Below the pieces are notes generated by a model that worked only from the letters and a program-made list of their open reading frames with translations, did not search any database and was not told the origin of the DNA. This document shows positions 27,505-36,062 of a DNA stretch of 64,000 nt, one piece after another. The stretch comes from Hellea sp. (GTDB lineage: Bacteria > Pseudomonadota > Alphaproteobacteria > Caulobacterales > Maricaulaceae), in assembly GCA_020631215.1 (NCBI GenBank), contig JAHDHS010000006.1, positions 38,592-102,591 of the forward strand. The letters run 5' to 3'. The position numbers and the translations under genes were made by a program. Position 1 is the first letter of the stretch. The number at the start of each line of letters is the position of its first letter.

Positions 27505-28244
27505 GACAAAGTTTCCAGGGTCACTTTGGCCGGGTTTTGCGGGGCACTGCGTTCGGATCTCTGCCGCACGATGTCGGCCTCAGTGCCGCGTAGAGCCAGC
27601 CATGTGAGCAAGCATGTATAGCCCAGCGCCATCAGAGCCAAGGGTAGCAGCAATTCAGCCGGCAGGCCGGGTGTTCCGGGCTGACTGATTGTGGCAGTTT
27701 GGTGCAGGCTGTTCCACCATTCGACAGAAAACTTGATAATCGGGATATTGATCCAACCGACCATTCCTAAAATGCTGGCCAGCCGTGCCGCGCGCCGCCG
27801 GTCCGGTGTGAGGCTCCATATGGCTAGATAACCCAGATATATGAATAAAAGCACGAGGACTGATGTCATACGCCCATCCCATTGCCACCATGTGCCCCAA
27901 GCAACTTTGCCCCAAAGACTACCCGTAACCAAAGCAAGGACCGTAAATATTGCGCCAGGCCATGCCAGCGATTTTGCCGCGCTATCGGCAACGGGATGCC
28001 GCCAGATGAAACTCACGAGGCTGGCAATGGCGATGCCCGTATAGGCCGCCATGGCACACCAAGCGGCGGGTACGTGAACATACATCATCCGGACATTTTC
28101 GCCGTGATCCACGGCAGGTGGTGATCCGATTAAAGACAGATAAAGACCAGCCGCCAAAGCTATGGTCGCGCCCCATCCGGCCACAGGCACAGCAAAGCGC
28201 GAAAAGCGCAGAAACCGGGCCGGATTAGCAAGATAGTTGATCAT
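27501..28244 (-). CDS. ccmC: Haem exporter/haem-handling protein CcmC
   Basis: Membrane protein of cytochrome c maturation system I, 247 residues and six helices, which presents haem for covalent attachment to CcmE. The tryptophan-rich WWD-type segment is visible in WGKVAWGTWWQWDGRMTS, and conserved periplasmic histidines occur in MYVHVPAAWCAM and in SLHQTATISQPGTP. It overlaps ccmB upstream and ccmD downstream by four bases each, so the operon is tightly coupled. Confidence 0.95.
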   Translation of the reverse strand: MINYLANPARFLRFSRFAVPVAGWGATIALAAGLYLSLIGSPPAVDHGENVRMMYVHVPAAWCAMAAYTGIAIASLVSFIWRHPVADSAAKSLAWPGAIFTVLALVTGSLWGKVAWGTWWQWDGRMTSVLVLLFIYLGYLAIWSLTPDRRRAARLASILGMVGWINIPIIKFSVEWWNSLHQTATISQPGTPGLPAELLLPLALMALGYTCLLTWLALRGTEADIVRQRSERSAPQNPAKVTLETLS

Positions 28245-28903
28245 GACGTCTCCAAATTCGCAGATAGAGCCGCGATAATTGCAGGGAAACCTAGCGCGAC
28301 ACTGACCAGACTTAAACCGAAAAGGATGCGTAATTCTGCCGCCATAATCCCGCTATCGGGAAAGGCTTTGGCGGCTGCCACGCCAAAGATAAGCGTTGGG
28401 ATCATCAAAGGCGCGGAAATTAAAATCGCCAGGAATCCGCCTGTTTTTTGTCCGCACAGCAAGGCACCCGAGAGGCCCATATAAATGGCGACGGCAGGCA
28501 GACCGATCAGCAGACTGATGATAAGGCCCGCTATTTGCGGCCCATTTAACCCAAAGAGTTGCGATAGGAGTGGCGTCATAACGACCAGAGGCAATAAGGT
28601 TAGCAGCGCGTAGTTTATAAGCTTCGCTGCGCTGACTGTGCCCATGCCAATTCCGGCCAGTTTAAACTGTGCCAAAGATCCGTCTTCCATCTCTCCGCGA
28701 AAGATTTGTGAGACGGATAGCAGCGCGGCAAAGATGAAGGCGAGCCAGGTCAATGGAAGGCTAAGCTCTGACAAGCGTGTCATTTGACCGCCCATGGCAA
28801 TGCCGCACAGCGCCAAAAACAGCGCAAAGAAAATAAGGCTGAGTGCCCAATGACCGCCAGATCGCATAGCGAGTTTGATATCCCGGGCAATGATCGCGCG
28901 CAT
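28241..28903 (-). CDS. ccmB: Haem exporter protein CcmB
   Basis: Permease subunit of the CcmABCD complex, 220 residues with six hydrophobic segments. MRAIIARDIKLAMRSGGHW at the N terminus, the cytoplasmic FRGEMEDGSLAQFKLAG (the family's E-D-G segment contacting CcmA) and the hydrophobic SLLIGLPAVAIYMG are recognisable. ATGA overlap with ccmC; a one-base overlap with the ccmA stop upstream. ATP hydrolysis by CcmA drives release of haem-loaded CcmE rather than haem transport per se (family knowledge). Confidence 0.94.
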   Translation of the reverse strand: MRAIIARDIKLAMRSGGHWALSLIFFALFLALCGIAMGGQMTRLSELSLPLTWLAFIFAALLSVSQIFRGEMEDGSLAQFKLAGIGMGTVSAAKLINYALLTLLPLVVMTPLLSQLFGLNGPQIAGLIISLLIGLPAVAIYMGLSGALLCGQKTGGFLAILISAPLMIPTLIFGVAAAKAFPDSGIMAAELRILFGLSLVSVALGFPAIIAALSANLETS

Positions 28904-29550
28904 TACTGCCTCCCCAGCGTCAGGCGCATGACGCGCTCTGCCGCAATATCGGCCGGGTTATGAGAGGCGATGACGGCCATTCCGCCGCGGGCCAGATGTT
29001 GCCTCACGATATCTGTGACCAGAGACCTGCCGTCCGCGTCCAGCCCGGCCATCGGTTCATCCATCACCCAGATAGGTCGGTTTGCTACTAACAGTCTGGC
29101 AAGGGACAAGCGCCGCTTTTGACCGGCGGATAAGTGCTGCGTTTTCGTGCTTAGCGCGGTTGCCAGACCAACATAGGACAGCGCCGACAGCGGGGGGCAT
29201 GATCCTGTCACCATGCGTCCCCAAAACTCAAAATCCTCTGCCAATGTCAGGCCAGCTTTGGTGTAACCATTATGCGTTTGATAAGATAGGCTGCTTTCCG
29301 GCCGAATGGCCCCAGACCCATCATACCAGCCAATACATTTAGGTGGCAGGCGTATTAGCCCCGCTAACATTTTCAGCAAAGTCGTCTTACCTATGCCGTT
29401 TTCGCCGACTATCCACAGCAGTTCCCCTGAACTGACATCTGCGGTTAAGTCTGTGAACAGCACCCGACCGTCAAAACGGGCCTCGGCATTTCGTATCTGA
29501 ACACGATATTGCGCGAATTGCGTCTGAAAATATGGCGTTTCTTGGTTCAC
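28903..29550 (-). CDS. ccmA: Haem exporter ATP-binding protein CcmA
   Basis: ABC-type ATPase of the cytochrome c maturation complex, 215 residues. Walker A GENGIGKTTLLKMLAGL, signature LSAGQKRRLSLARLL and Walker B IWVMDEPMAGLD followed by a switch histidine (ASHNP) are present. First gene of the ccmABCD-mazG operon; the ATG lies 74 bases from the divergent ccmE start, so a shared intergenic promoter region is likely. Slightly longer N terminus than typical (extra MNQETPYFQTQFAQYR). Confidence 0.94.
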   Translation of the reverse strand: MNQETPYFQTQFAQYRVQIRNAEARFDGRVLFTDLTADVSSGELLWIVGENGIGKTTLLKMLAGLIRLPPKCIGWYDGSGAIRPESSLSYQTHNGYTKAGLTLAEDFEFWGRMVTGSCPPLSALSYVGLATALSTKTQHLSAGQKRRLSLARLLVANRPIWVMDEPMAGLDADGRSLVTDIVRQHLARGGMAVIASHNPADIAAERVMRLTLGRQ

Positions 29551-29624
29551 GCTCTGCCTATATGCCGCGGGCGGCGGCCTGTCACCCCGTTTGCGTGTCG
29601 CGCCGGACAGCTCTATAATTCGGC

Positions 29625-30047
29625 ATGGTTATTCAAAAGAAACACCGCCGCATGGTCACGCTGTTGATCTGCGCCGTCTTATTGGTTTTCGGGGTGTGGA
29701 TCATCCTGTCCGCTCTGAAACAGAATTCGCAGTTCTTCTATAATGCCAGCGATGTGGTCGCTTCGGGTTTTAAGCCGGAGTCAGAACCTTTCCGGATTGG
29801 CGGTCTGGTCAAAGATGGCTCAGTTCAGACGTCCGGTATCACCACAAATTTTCAGATTGTTGATTTTGAGCGCGAGATGAAACCCCCGCTCTCCGTGAGT
29901 TATTCGGGGGCGCTACCGGATTTGTTCCGTGAGGGGCAGGGCGTGGTTGTTTCCGGCCGGTTGCTGGGCCCGACTGAGTTTGCCGCCGAGACTGTCCTGG
30001 CCAAACATGATGAAAACTATCAGCCAAAAATCGATTATCAAGAGTAG
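29625..30047 (+). CDS. ccmE: Cytochrome c maturation haem chaperone CcmE
   Basis: Periplasmic haem chaperone with a single N-terminal membrane anchor (about 10-30, MVTLLICAVLLVFGVWIIL), 140 residues. The OB-fold core includes FRIGGLVKDGSV and VSYSGALPDLFREGQGVVVSGRL; the covalent haem-binding histidine is in VLAKHDENYQP near residue 128, matching HxxxY. It is divergent from ccmA, whereas in many genomes ccmE is separate from or downstream of ccmD. ccmF/H are not in the window. Confidence 0.95.
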   Translation: MVIQKKHRRMVTLLICAVLLVFGVWIILSALKQNSQFFYNASDVVASGFKPESEPFRIGGLVKDGSVQTSGITTNFQIVDFEREMKPPLSVSYSGALPDLFREGQGVVVSGRLLGPTEFAAETVLAKHDENYQPKIDYQE

Positions 30048-30355
30048 GGTGAATGGCAAACGGTTTGGCCGATGTGGGGCAACCTCACCGTTTACCGGCC
30101 TATCTTTCGATAAGCTTGACCTAGGTGGCACATAAAATTTCTAATTGGGAGTGTTCACTGCAGTAATACTAAAAAAATATGCAGAAAAACCGCAAAGAAG
30201 CACAATTTTTTCAATGTTTTACAACTTTTGTTTTATGTGTTGTAGATAGTTCTTGCCCTGCGTGAAAGATGTCAGTCGGCGCGGAAAAATGATTCTTATT
30301 GCTAGGCGATATGACGTAGTGACTACAGGCGAGAAAAGGGGATAATAATCAGTCT
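30048..30355. promoter_or_regulatory. Long intergenic region upstream of crtY with candidate operator
   Basis: About 308 bases without a gene. It contains a perfect inverted repeat TACAAC-N13-GTTGTA at 30220-30244 in an AT-rich stretch, and near the ccmE end a 7-base pair AAACGGT...ACCGTTT (30058-30093) without a following T run. The first could be an operator for the carotenoid genes; it does not match the TGT-N12-ACA site of PpsR-type regulators exactly. Otherwise nothing recognisable. Confidence 0.4.
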
Positions 30356-31561
30356 ATGAACGATCAACCGGATATGATTATTGTCGGTGCCGGGCTCTCC
30401 GGCCTGTTGACGGCGTGGCGCTGTCTGGACGTCAATCCGGAGCTGTCCGTGTTGGTCATTGAGGGGAGCGACCGCATTGCCGGAGATCATACTTGGTCAT
30501 TTAATCTAACCGATGTGGATGAAAGCCTGCGCGACTGGATCAAACCTTTCATAGCCTATCAATGGGATAGCTATGATGTGAAATTCCCAAAGCGGGAACG
30601 AACGCTCGATATCGCTTATTGCACGGGAAATAGCGAAACGCTGCGGGCCTGTGTGCAGCCGCATATTGATAGCGGACGGTTACAGGTGAGGCTCAACACC
30701 AAAGCAGCTGAACTAACGGAAGACAGTGTGACCTTGGAAAGGGGAGAGGTTCTAACCGCGAATTGTGTGTTAGATGCGCGGGGGTTTAAGCCCAATGACA
30801 ACGTGTTTCTCGGCTATCAGAAATTTGTCGGTCATGTCATTAAGACCGCTAAGCCGCATGGCGTGAAACGGCCTATCATTATGGACGCGACGGTCAAGCA
30901 ACTCGGCGGCTATCGTTTCGTCTATTGCCTACCCTATAGCGAGACCGAAATCCTCGTTGAAGATACCTATTATACGGACGGCCCGGAGCTACAGAGACAG
31001 GAAGTTGATGCCCGGATCAAGGACTACATCCGCGATAATCTCGGTGTGAGTGACTATGAGATGGTCAGGCGGGAGAAGGGAGTATTGCCGATTACTTTGG
31101 CTGTGAACGAATTAGAATTCAATAACATTCAAAAAATAGGCATACGTGGAGGGTTCTATCATGCTGTCACAGGTTATAGCTTTCCGGTTGCCCTAAAAAC
31201 TGCGGATAGTTCAGCTTTCAACTTAGATTTTTATTATTCCGATGCTAAAAAACATTCTCCGTTTTATGATTATAGAGCGAACAAGCATATCTCAGGGCAT
31301 ATAAAAAAAGAGCGCTTTCTCCGCCTCCTCAATCGCATGCTCTTCCGCGCCGCGAAACCCGAGGAACGGTACAAAGTCCTGCAACGCTTTTACGGCCTGC
31401 CGCAGGGGCTGATTGAGCGGTTTTACGCGGGCACGCTCACCAAAGCGGACAAGCTGCGTATTCTCACCGGCAAGCCGCCCGTACATGTGACAAAGGCGCT
31501 CTATAATTTCTCGGAGAAAGCCTTTATCAAGCGGGAAAGAGCTAAGAGAGAATCTGAGTGA
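30356..31561 (+). CDS. crtY: Lycopene beta-cyclase CrtY
   Basis: FAD/NAD(P)-fold cyclase converting lycopene to beta-carotene at the membrane, 401 residues. The dinucleotide-binding start MIIVGAGLSGLLTAWRC is followed by GDHTWSFN, the DARG block (VLDARGFKP), LPYSETEILVEDTYYTD and RGGFYHAVTGYSFP, all typical of bacterial CrtY. The C-terminal third ends with RFYGLPQGLIERFYAG and a GKPP motif. A stretch around 31110-31310 is more AT-rich than either side. It precedes crtI on the same strand with palindromic repeats between them. The product implies beta-ring carotenoids (zeaxanthin- or astaxanthin-type) if hydroxylase/ketolase genes exist elsewhere. Confidence 0.95.
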   Translation: MNDQPDMIIVGAGLSGLLTAWRCLDVNPELSVLVIEGSDRIAGDHTWSFNLTDVDESLRDWIKPFIAYQWDSYDVKFPKRERTLDIAYCTGNSETLRACVQPHIDSGRLQVRLNTKAAELTEDSVTLERGEVLTANCVLDARGFKPNDNVFLGYQKFVGHVIKTAKPHGVKRPIIMDATVKQLGGYRFVYCLPYSETEILVEDTYYTDGPELQRQEVDARIKDYIRDNLGVSDYEMVRREKGVLPITLAVNELEFNNIQKIGIRGGFYHAVTGYSFPVALKTADSSAFNLDFYYSDAKKHSPFYDYRANKHISGHIKKERFLRLLNRMLFRAAKPEERYKVLQRFYGLPQGLIERFYAGTLTKADKLRILTGKPPVHVTKALYNFSEKAFIKRERAKRESE

Positions 31562-31585
31562 CGTTACCACCCATATCCCTAAATT

Positions 31586-31672
31586 CCGCTCATTCCCGCG
31601 AAAGCAGGAGACCAGAGCGGGTTTTTGTGACTTTTTCACGGGACCCCAGCCTAGGCTGGGGTGAGCGGGTAG
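31586..31672. repeat. Palindromic repeat pair between crtY and crtI
   Basis: ACCCCAGC-CTAG-GCTGGGGT (31643-31662) is a perfect 8-base-arm palindrome using the same arm core as the third pdhC repeat (CCCCAGC/GCTGGGG). It is preceded by CCGCTCATTCCCGCG, an imperfect copy of the pdhC first-type arm (CCGCTCATCCCCGCG). The pair fills most of the crtY-crtI gap and ends about 20 bases before the crtI GTG start. Confidence 0.75.
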
Positions 31673-31679
31673 TCGGAGC

Positions 31680-33185
31680 GTGACCCAACCCACAGCTATC
31701 ATTATTGGTGCCGGATTTGGCGGGATTGCGCTGGCCATTCGCCTGCAAGCTATGGGTTTTGCCACGACGCTGATCGATAATCGCGATAAGCCGGGCGGGC
31801 GGGCCTATGTCTATGAGATTGACGATTATAAATTTGATGGCGGGCCGACTGTCATCACCGACCCGGATTGCCTGAAAGAACTCTTCGATCTGGCCGGCAA
31901 AGACATGAATGACTATGTCAACCTCGTCCCTGTTGATCCATTTTACCGCCTGCAATGGGAAGATGGCGAGGTCTTTGACTATAATAATGATGATGATTTT
32001 CTAGAGCAACAAATCGCGGCCCGAAACCCCGATGACGTGGCGGGCTATCACAAATTCCTCGCCTATTCCAAAGAGCTTTACCGCGAAGGCTATGAAAAAC
32101 TTGGTACGACGGCTTTCCTGAATTTTTCGCAGATGATTTCCGCTGCCCCGCAGCTGATCCGCCTGCGGGCCGATAAGTCGGTTTATTCCATGGTGGCGAA
32201 ATTCGTCAAAGATGAAAAAGTCAGGCAGCTCCTGTCATTCCAATCGCTTCTTGTGGGCGGCAATCCGTTTAAGACCAGCTCGATTTACGCGCTCATTCAC
32301 GCGCTGGAACGCAAGGGCGGGGTCTGGTTTGCCAAGGGCGGCACAGGGGCGCTCGTGACGGGATTAATAAATTTATTCAAAGATTTGGGTGGGGAGGTTA
32401 AACTCTCCACTGAGGTCACGGATATCCATACTAAAGGCGACCGCGTCACAGGCATTACCACAGTCAATGGCGCGCGGATGGAAGCTGACTTGATCGCGTC
32501 CAATGCGGATGTCGTGCATACATATTCAAAGCTTTTACGGGGTCACATACGCGGCCAAAGCTATGGTAAGGCGCTGAAAAAGAAGTCGCATTCTATGTCG
32601 CTTTTTGTGATTTATTTTGGCCTGAAAACCACACATCCCGACATGAAACATCACATCATTTTACTCGGTCAGCGTTATAAGGAATTAATTGCCGAGATAT
32701 TCGGGAAGGGCGGGAAACTGCCCGAAGATTTCTCGCTATATCTCCATGCGCCTTGCGTCACCGACCCGTCCATGGCGCCGGAAGGATGTAGCTCTTATTA
32801 TGTGCTCTCGCCCGTACCGCATCTCGGTCATGCTGATATTGATTGGGACGAGGTCGGGCCGCGCTATACGCAGGTCATTCTGGATTATCTGGAAGAACAT
32901 GCCATTCCGAATTTGAAAGATGACTTGACCGTGCTTCATACGCTCACGCCTTTCGGGTTTCGTGATGAAATGAACAGTCATTTGGGCAGTGCCTTTTCAG
33001 TCGAACCTATCCTGACCCAATCCGCTTGGTTCCGCCCGCATAACCGCGATGATGTGATCGACAATCTATACATAACCGGAGCGGGAACCCATCCCGGCGC
33101 GGGCGTGCCCGGCGTCGTCGGAGCCGCCAAAGCCACGGCGGGCGTGATCGCGCAGGATTTCTCTGAATTTCTTGGCTCTAAATAG
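31680..33185 (+). CDS. crtI: Phytoene desaturase CrtI
   Basis: FAD-dependent desaturase turning phytoene into lycopene, 501 residues, starting with GTG. The N-terminal FAD motif is AIIIGAGFGGIALAIRLQAMG followed by DKPGGRAYVYE and FDGGPTVITDP; QSLLVGGNPFKTSSIYALIHALE and GGVWFAKGGTGALVTGL are core blocks; the C terminus carries YITGAGTHPGAGVPGVVGAAK, the family signature. It supplies the substrate of the adjacent CrtY. Phytoene synthase and GGPP synthase are not in the window. Confidence 0.96.
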   Translation: MTQPTAIIIGAGFGGIALAIRLQAMGFATTLIDNRDKPGGRAYVYEIDDYKFDGGPTVITDPDCLKELFDLAGKDMNDYVNLVPVDPFYRLQWEDGEVFDYNNDDDFLEQQIAARNPDDVAGYHKFLAYSKELYREGYEKLGTTAFLNFSQMISAAPQLIRLRADKSVYSMVAKFVKDEKVRQLLSFQSLLVGGNPFKTSSIYALIHALERKGGVWFAKGGTGALVTGLINLFKDLGGEVKLSTEVTDIHTKGDRVTGITTVNGARMEADLIASNADVVHTYSKLLRGHIRGQSYGKALKKKSHSMSLFVIYFGLKTTHPDMKHHIILLGQRYKELIAEIFGKGGKLPEDFSLYLHAPCVTDPSMAPEGCSSYYVLSPVPHLGHADIDWDEVGPRYTQVILDYLEEHAIPNLKDDLTVLHTLTPFGFRDEMNSHLGSAFSVEPILTQSAWFRPHNRDDVIDNLYITGAGTHPGAGVPGVVGAAKATAGVIAQDFSEFLGSK

Positions 33186-33200
33186 CGTTCGAGCCGCATA
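33170..33200. other. crtI end to tRNA-Asp gap
   Basis: The 133 bases between crtI and the tRNA hold no open gene. A TTGACG at 33276-33281 spaced 16 bases from CTAAAC (33298-33303) is the best candidate for the tRNA promoter; a run of eight T at 33247-33254 lies further upstream but has no convincing hairpin before it. Confidence 0.3.
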
Positions 33201-33318
33201 ATTACGTTACGCTGTGCTGTAATTTCGACCTGAACATAGAGCCCAAATTTTTTTCATGTCTTTGCATTTCTGTTGTTGACGGATAGGGGGGACGTGGCTA
33301 AACCGCGCCAACATCTTA

Positions 33319-33395
<77 letters not shown>

Positions 33396-33510
33396 TTTCC
33401 CAAGGGAATTGGCACAGATCACTATCTCACATCCTTGTTACGTCTCTCGCAACGCCTTGACCTGTCTTATCGGGCGACCTACCAAATATGTTAGCCGACA
33501 GGAGAGACAT

Positions 33511-34167
33511 ATGACCTTAAAGACTTATATTTTGATGGGCGCATCAGCTGCGATTTTGGCAGGCTGTGGTCAGGCGGATACGATGACGAAAAAGGCCGCC
33601 GAGGCACCGCAAGCGGTTAAAGCCGCCGCCAACGCCAATTACGCCGAAGCCCCCGCCGGAGATTATCAAATCGAGAAGACCCACGCCTATATCACATTCA
33701 GCTATGTGCATCAGGGTTATTCAAAGCCGCTATTGCGTTGGCGAAATTGGGATTCGACCTTGAGCTGGGATCCTGAAAACCCGGAAAATTCCTCTGTGAC
33801 CGTTGACATTAAGGTCGTGGATATCGATTCTGGTGTGGATGTTTTCGATGATCATTTGCGCTCCGCCGACTGGTTTGACGCGGAAACATATCCGAATATT
33901 ACATTTGCGAGCACATCGGTTAGTAAGACCGCAGGCGACCGGGGAACCATCACCGGTGATTTGACCATCAAAGGGATGACAAAACCCGTGACGCTGGACG
34001 TGACCTTTAACAAGGCGGGCTATAGCGCGCGCAGCAAGTCGCATAAACTCGGCTTCTCCGCCAAGGCGAATTTGAAACGGTCTGATTGGGGGCTGGGCAA
34101 TTACGCTCCGGCGGTGTCTGATGAGGTCGATCTGATTATCGAAGTCGAGTATGAGAAGCCGGAATAG
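33511..34167 (+). CDS. YceI-family lipoprotein (first of two)
   Basis: Exported YceI-domain protein, 218 residues from ATG 33511, which has AGGAGA eight bases upstream. Signal peptide with lipobox LAGC (residue about 20) indicates a lipid-anchored periplasmic protein. The YceI domain follows from about 50: YQIEKTHAYITFSYVHQGYS, then VDIKVVDIDSGVDVFDDHLRSADWFD, ITGDLTIKGMTKPVTLDVTF and KANLKRSDWGLG. YceI proteins form a lipocalin-like beta-barrel that binds isoprenoid lipids such as polyprenyl or ubiquinone chains (family knowledge). It forms an operon with a cytochrome b561 and a second YceI gene. Confidence 0.92.
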   Translation: MTLKTYILMGASAAILAGCGQADTMTKKAAEAPQAVKAAANANYAEAPAGDYQIEKTHAYITFSYVHQGYSKPLLRWRNWDSTLSWDPENPENSSVTVDIKVVDIDSGVDVFDDHLRSADWFDAETYPNITFASTSVSKTAGDRGTITGDLTIKGMTKPVTLDVTFNKAGYSARSKSHKLGFSAKANLKRSDWGLGNYAPAVSDEVDLIIEVEYEKPE

Positions 34168-34734
34168 ATGGGCTCGACCTTAACGCCTTCATATTCGAAG
34201 GTAGCGATCATCCTGCATTGGCTGATCGCGCTATTGATTATTGGGCAGCTGATCGGCGGCAAGGTCATGATGGCCATGGATCCGAACGCGCTGAAATTTG
34301 AGCTGTTTCAGCTGCATAAATCTTTTGGGATCCTGATCCTGATCCTCTCCGTGCTTCGGCTCTTATGGCGATTAACGCATAAGGCGCCGCCCCTTCCTGA
34401 GGGAATGAAGCCCTATGAACGATTTGGGGCAAAATTCTCCCATTGGGGATTTTATGTTTTGATGATCGGCACGCCGCTTGCGGGCTGGTTGATGGTCTCC
34501 GCCAACCCTACGATAATAACAACCAAGCTTTTCAAACTCGTCAAATGGCCGGATGTGCCCGGGATCGCGCGCTCCGAAGCTTTGAAAGATTTGATGAGCC
34601 AAACGCATGAATATATGGCCTATGCGATCATCGCTTTATTGATATTGCATGTCGGCGCGGCCTTGAAGCATCATTTCATCAATCAGGACGATGTGCTGAC
34701 CCGTATGCTCCCATTTTTGAAACGGAAAACCTGA
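34168..34734 (+). CDS. Cytochrome b561-type membrane protein
   Basis: Four-helix dihaem membrane cytochrome, 188 residues. Candidate haem ligands are histidines in AIILHWLIALLIIGQ, FQLHKSFGILILIL, HEYMAYAIIALLILH and LHVGAALKHHF. The C-terminal KHHFINQDDVLTRM is a common signature of prokaryotic cytochrome b561. It starts directly after the first YceI stop and ends one base before the second YceI start. Such b561-YceI linkage is widespread and suggests transfer of electrons involving a lipid or quinone carried by YceI; acceptor unknown. Confidence 0.93.
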   Translation: MGSTLTPSYSKVAIILHWLIALLIIGQLIGGKVMMAMDPNALKFELFQLHKSFGILILILSVLRLLWRLTHKAPPLPEGMKPYERFGAKFSHWGFYVLMIGTPLAGWLMVSANPTIITTKLFKLVKWPDVPGIARSEALKDLMSQTHEYMAYAIIALLILHVGAALKHHFINQDDVLTRMLPFLKRKT

Positions 34735-34735
34735 C

Positions 34736-35356
34736 ATGAAACACATTCTCTTATCGATTATAGCGGCCACAGCTATAGCGGGCTGTTCGGCGGAGCGAAC
34801 GGCCGTGGCGTCGGAAAGCACGTCCGTCATATCACAGCAGCTGCCGGAACTGTCCGGCGACTATATCTGGGATATGATTCCCGAAGAGAGCCGTCTGGGG
34901 TTCGAAGCCTATTATAATGGCCAGTTGATCGGAACCTTTGAACGTTTTGATACGGCGATCAAGCTGAACCCTGCCGCGCCAGAGACGGGCGAAATCCATG
35001 CGGTCATTGATCTGACCTCGGTGAGTGTGAAAGATAATGACGTAAAATCCAATCTGGCTGCGCCGGATTGGTTTGATACCAAATCCTACCCCCATGCGAT
35101 TTTCAAATCCAGCGACATCAAATCGACTGGGGACGGAGCCTTTCTCGCCACAGGCACATTGACGATTAAAGGAATCAGCCAGCCCGCTGATTTGATTTTC
35201 ACTTTGGCGGTTGATGGCGAAATCGCCAAAGCCTCAGGTGAAGCGCAAATTTCCCGCAAAGACTTTAAAATTGGCTCCGGCGCTGACTTTCAAACCGAAG
35301 ATTGGGTAAAATTTCCTGTCACGGTTCGGATAGATATCACAGCCAAACAAAGGTGA
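34736..35356 (+). CDS. YceI-family lipoprotein (second)
   Basis: 206-residue YceI-domain lipoprotein with signal MKHILLSIIAATAIAGCSA (lipobox IAGC). Barrel-domain blocks: YIWDMIPEESRLGFEAYYNGQ, FDTAIKLNP, AVIDLTSVSVKDNDVKSNLAAPDWFDTKSYP, ATGTLTIKGISQPADLIF and the closing AQISRKDFKIGSGADFQTEDWV. The sequence clearly differs from the first YceI copy, so the two barrels probably have separate jobs rather than being a recent duplication. It is the third gene of the YceI-b561-YceI operon; the CoA-transferase genes begin four bases further on. Confidence 0.92.
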   Translation: MKHILLSIIAATAIAGCSAERTAVASESTSVISQQLPELSGDYIWDMIPEESRLGFEAYYNGQLIGTFERFDTAIKLNPAAPETGEIHAVIDLTSVSVKDNDVKSNLAAPDWFDTKSYPHAIFKSSDIKSTGDGAFLATGTLTIKGISQPADLIFTLAVDGEIAKASGEAQISRKDFKIGSGADFQTEDWVKFPVTVRIDITAKQR

Positions 35357-35360
35357 TAAA

Positions 35361-36062
35361 ATGAGTAAAGTCTATAAAAATGCGGCGGAGGCGCTGTCCG
35401 GCTTAACCCATGACGGTATGACGGTTATGAGCGGCGGTTTCGGTCTGTGCGGCATTGCCGAAAACCTGATTGCGGCGCTCCGTGACAGCGGCGCAAAAGA
35501 TTTGACGGTGATCTCAAACAATGCGGGCGTTGACGGGTTTGGACTGGGCCAATTATTGGAAACGCGTCAGATCAAGAAAATGCTGTCTTCCTATGTGGGC
35601 GAGAACAAAGAATTTGAACGCCAATATCTCGCTGGAGAGCTGGAACTGGAATTTAACCCCCAAGGCACATTGGCCGAACGCATCCGGGCAGGCGGCGCAG
35701 GCATACCCGGCTTTTATACCAAGACAGGCGTTGGCACACTGGTCGCCGAGGGCAAAGAGCACAAGGACTTTGGCGGCGAGACTTATATTATGGAATCCGG
35801 CCTGACGGCGGATTTATCCATCATCAAAGCTTGGAAGGGCGATGCCGAGGGCAACCTCATTTTCAAAGCCACAGCGCGGAACTTCTCGCCCATGATGGCG
35901 ACGGCTGGCAAAGTGACGGTAGCGGAGGTGGACGAACTTGTCCTGGTCGGGGAGCTTGATCCCAACTTCATCCATACGCCCGGCATTTTTGTGCAGCGTA
36001 TCATCGAGGCGAAATGTGAGAAGCGCATTGAGCAGCTCACCACCCGCGAGAGGAGCGCATAA
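35361..36062 (+). CDS. scoA: 3-oxoacid CoA-transferase subunit A
   Basis: Alpha subunit of a type I CoA-transferase (succinyl-CoA:3-ketoacid), 233 residues. Blocks: [65 protein letters not shown] and [23 protein letters not shown]. It activates acetoacetate or related 3-oxoacids using succinyl-CoA. The gene follows the YceI operon after four bases and overlaps scoB by one base. Exact substrate (acetoacetate versus 3-oxoadipate) is not decided by the sequence. Confidence 0.94.
   Translation: MSKVYKNAAEALSGLTHDGMTVMSGGFGLCGIAENLIAALRDSGAKDLTVISNNAGVDGFGLGQLLETRQIKKMLSSYVGENKEFERQYLAGELELEFNPQGTLAERIRAGGAGIPGFYTKTGVGTLVAEGKEHKDFGGETYIMESGLTADLSIIKAWKGDAEGNLIFKATARNFSPMMATAGKVTVAEVDELVLVGELDPNFIHTPGIFVQRIIEAKCEKRIEQLTTRERSA

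Noticed and set aside
30048-30100. Intrinsic terminator after ccmE
   Set aside because: An AAACGGT/ACCGTTT stem exists, but the loop is long and no T run follows.
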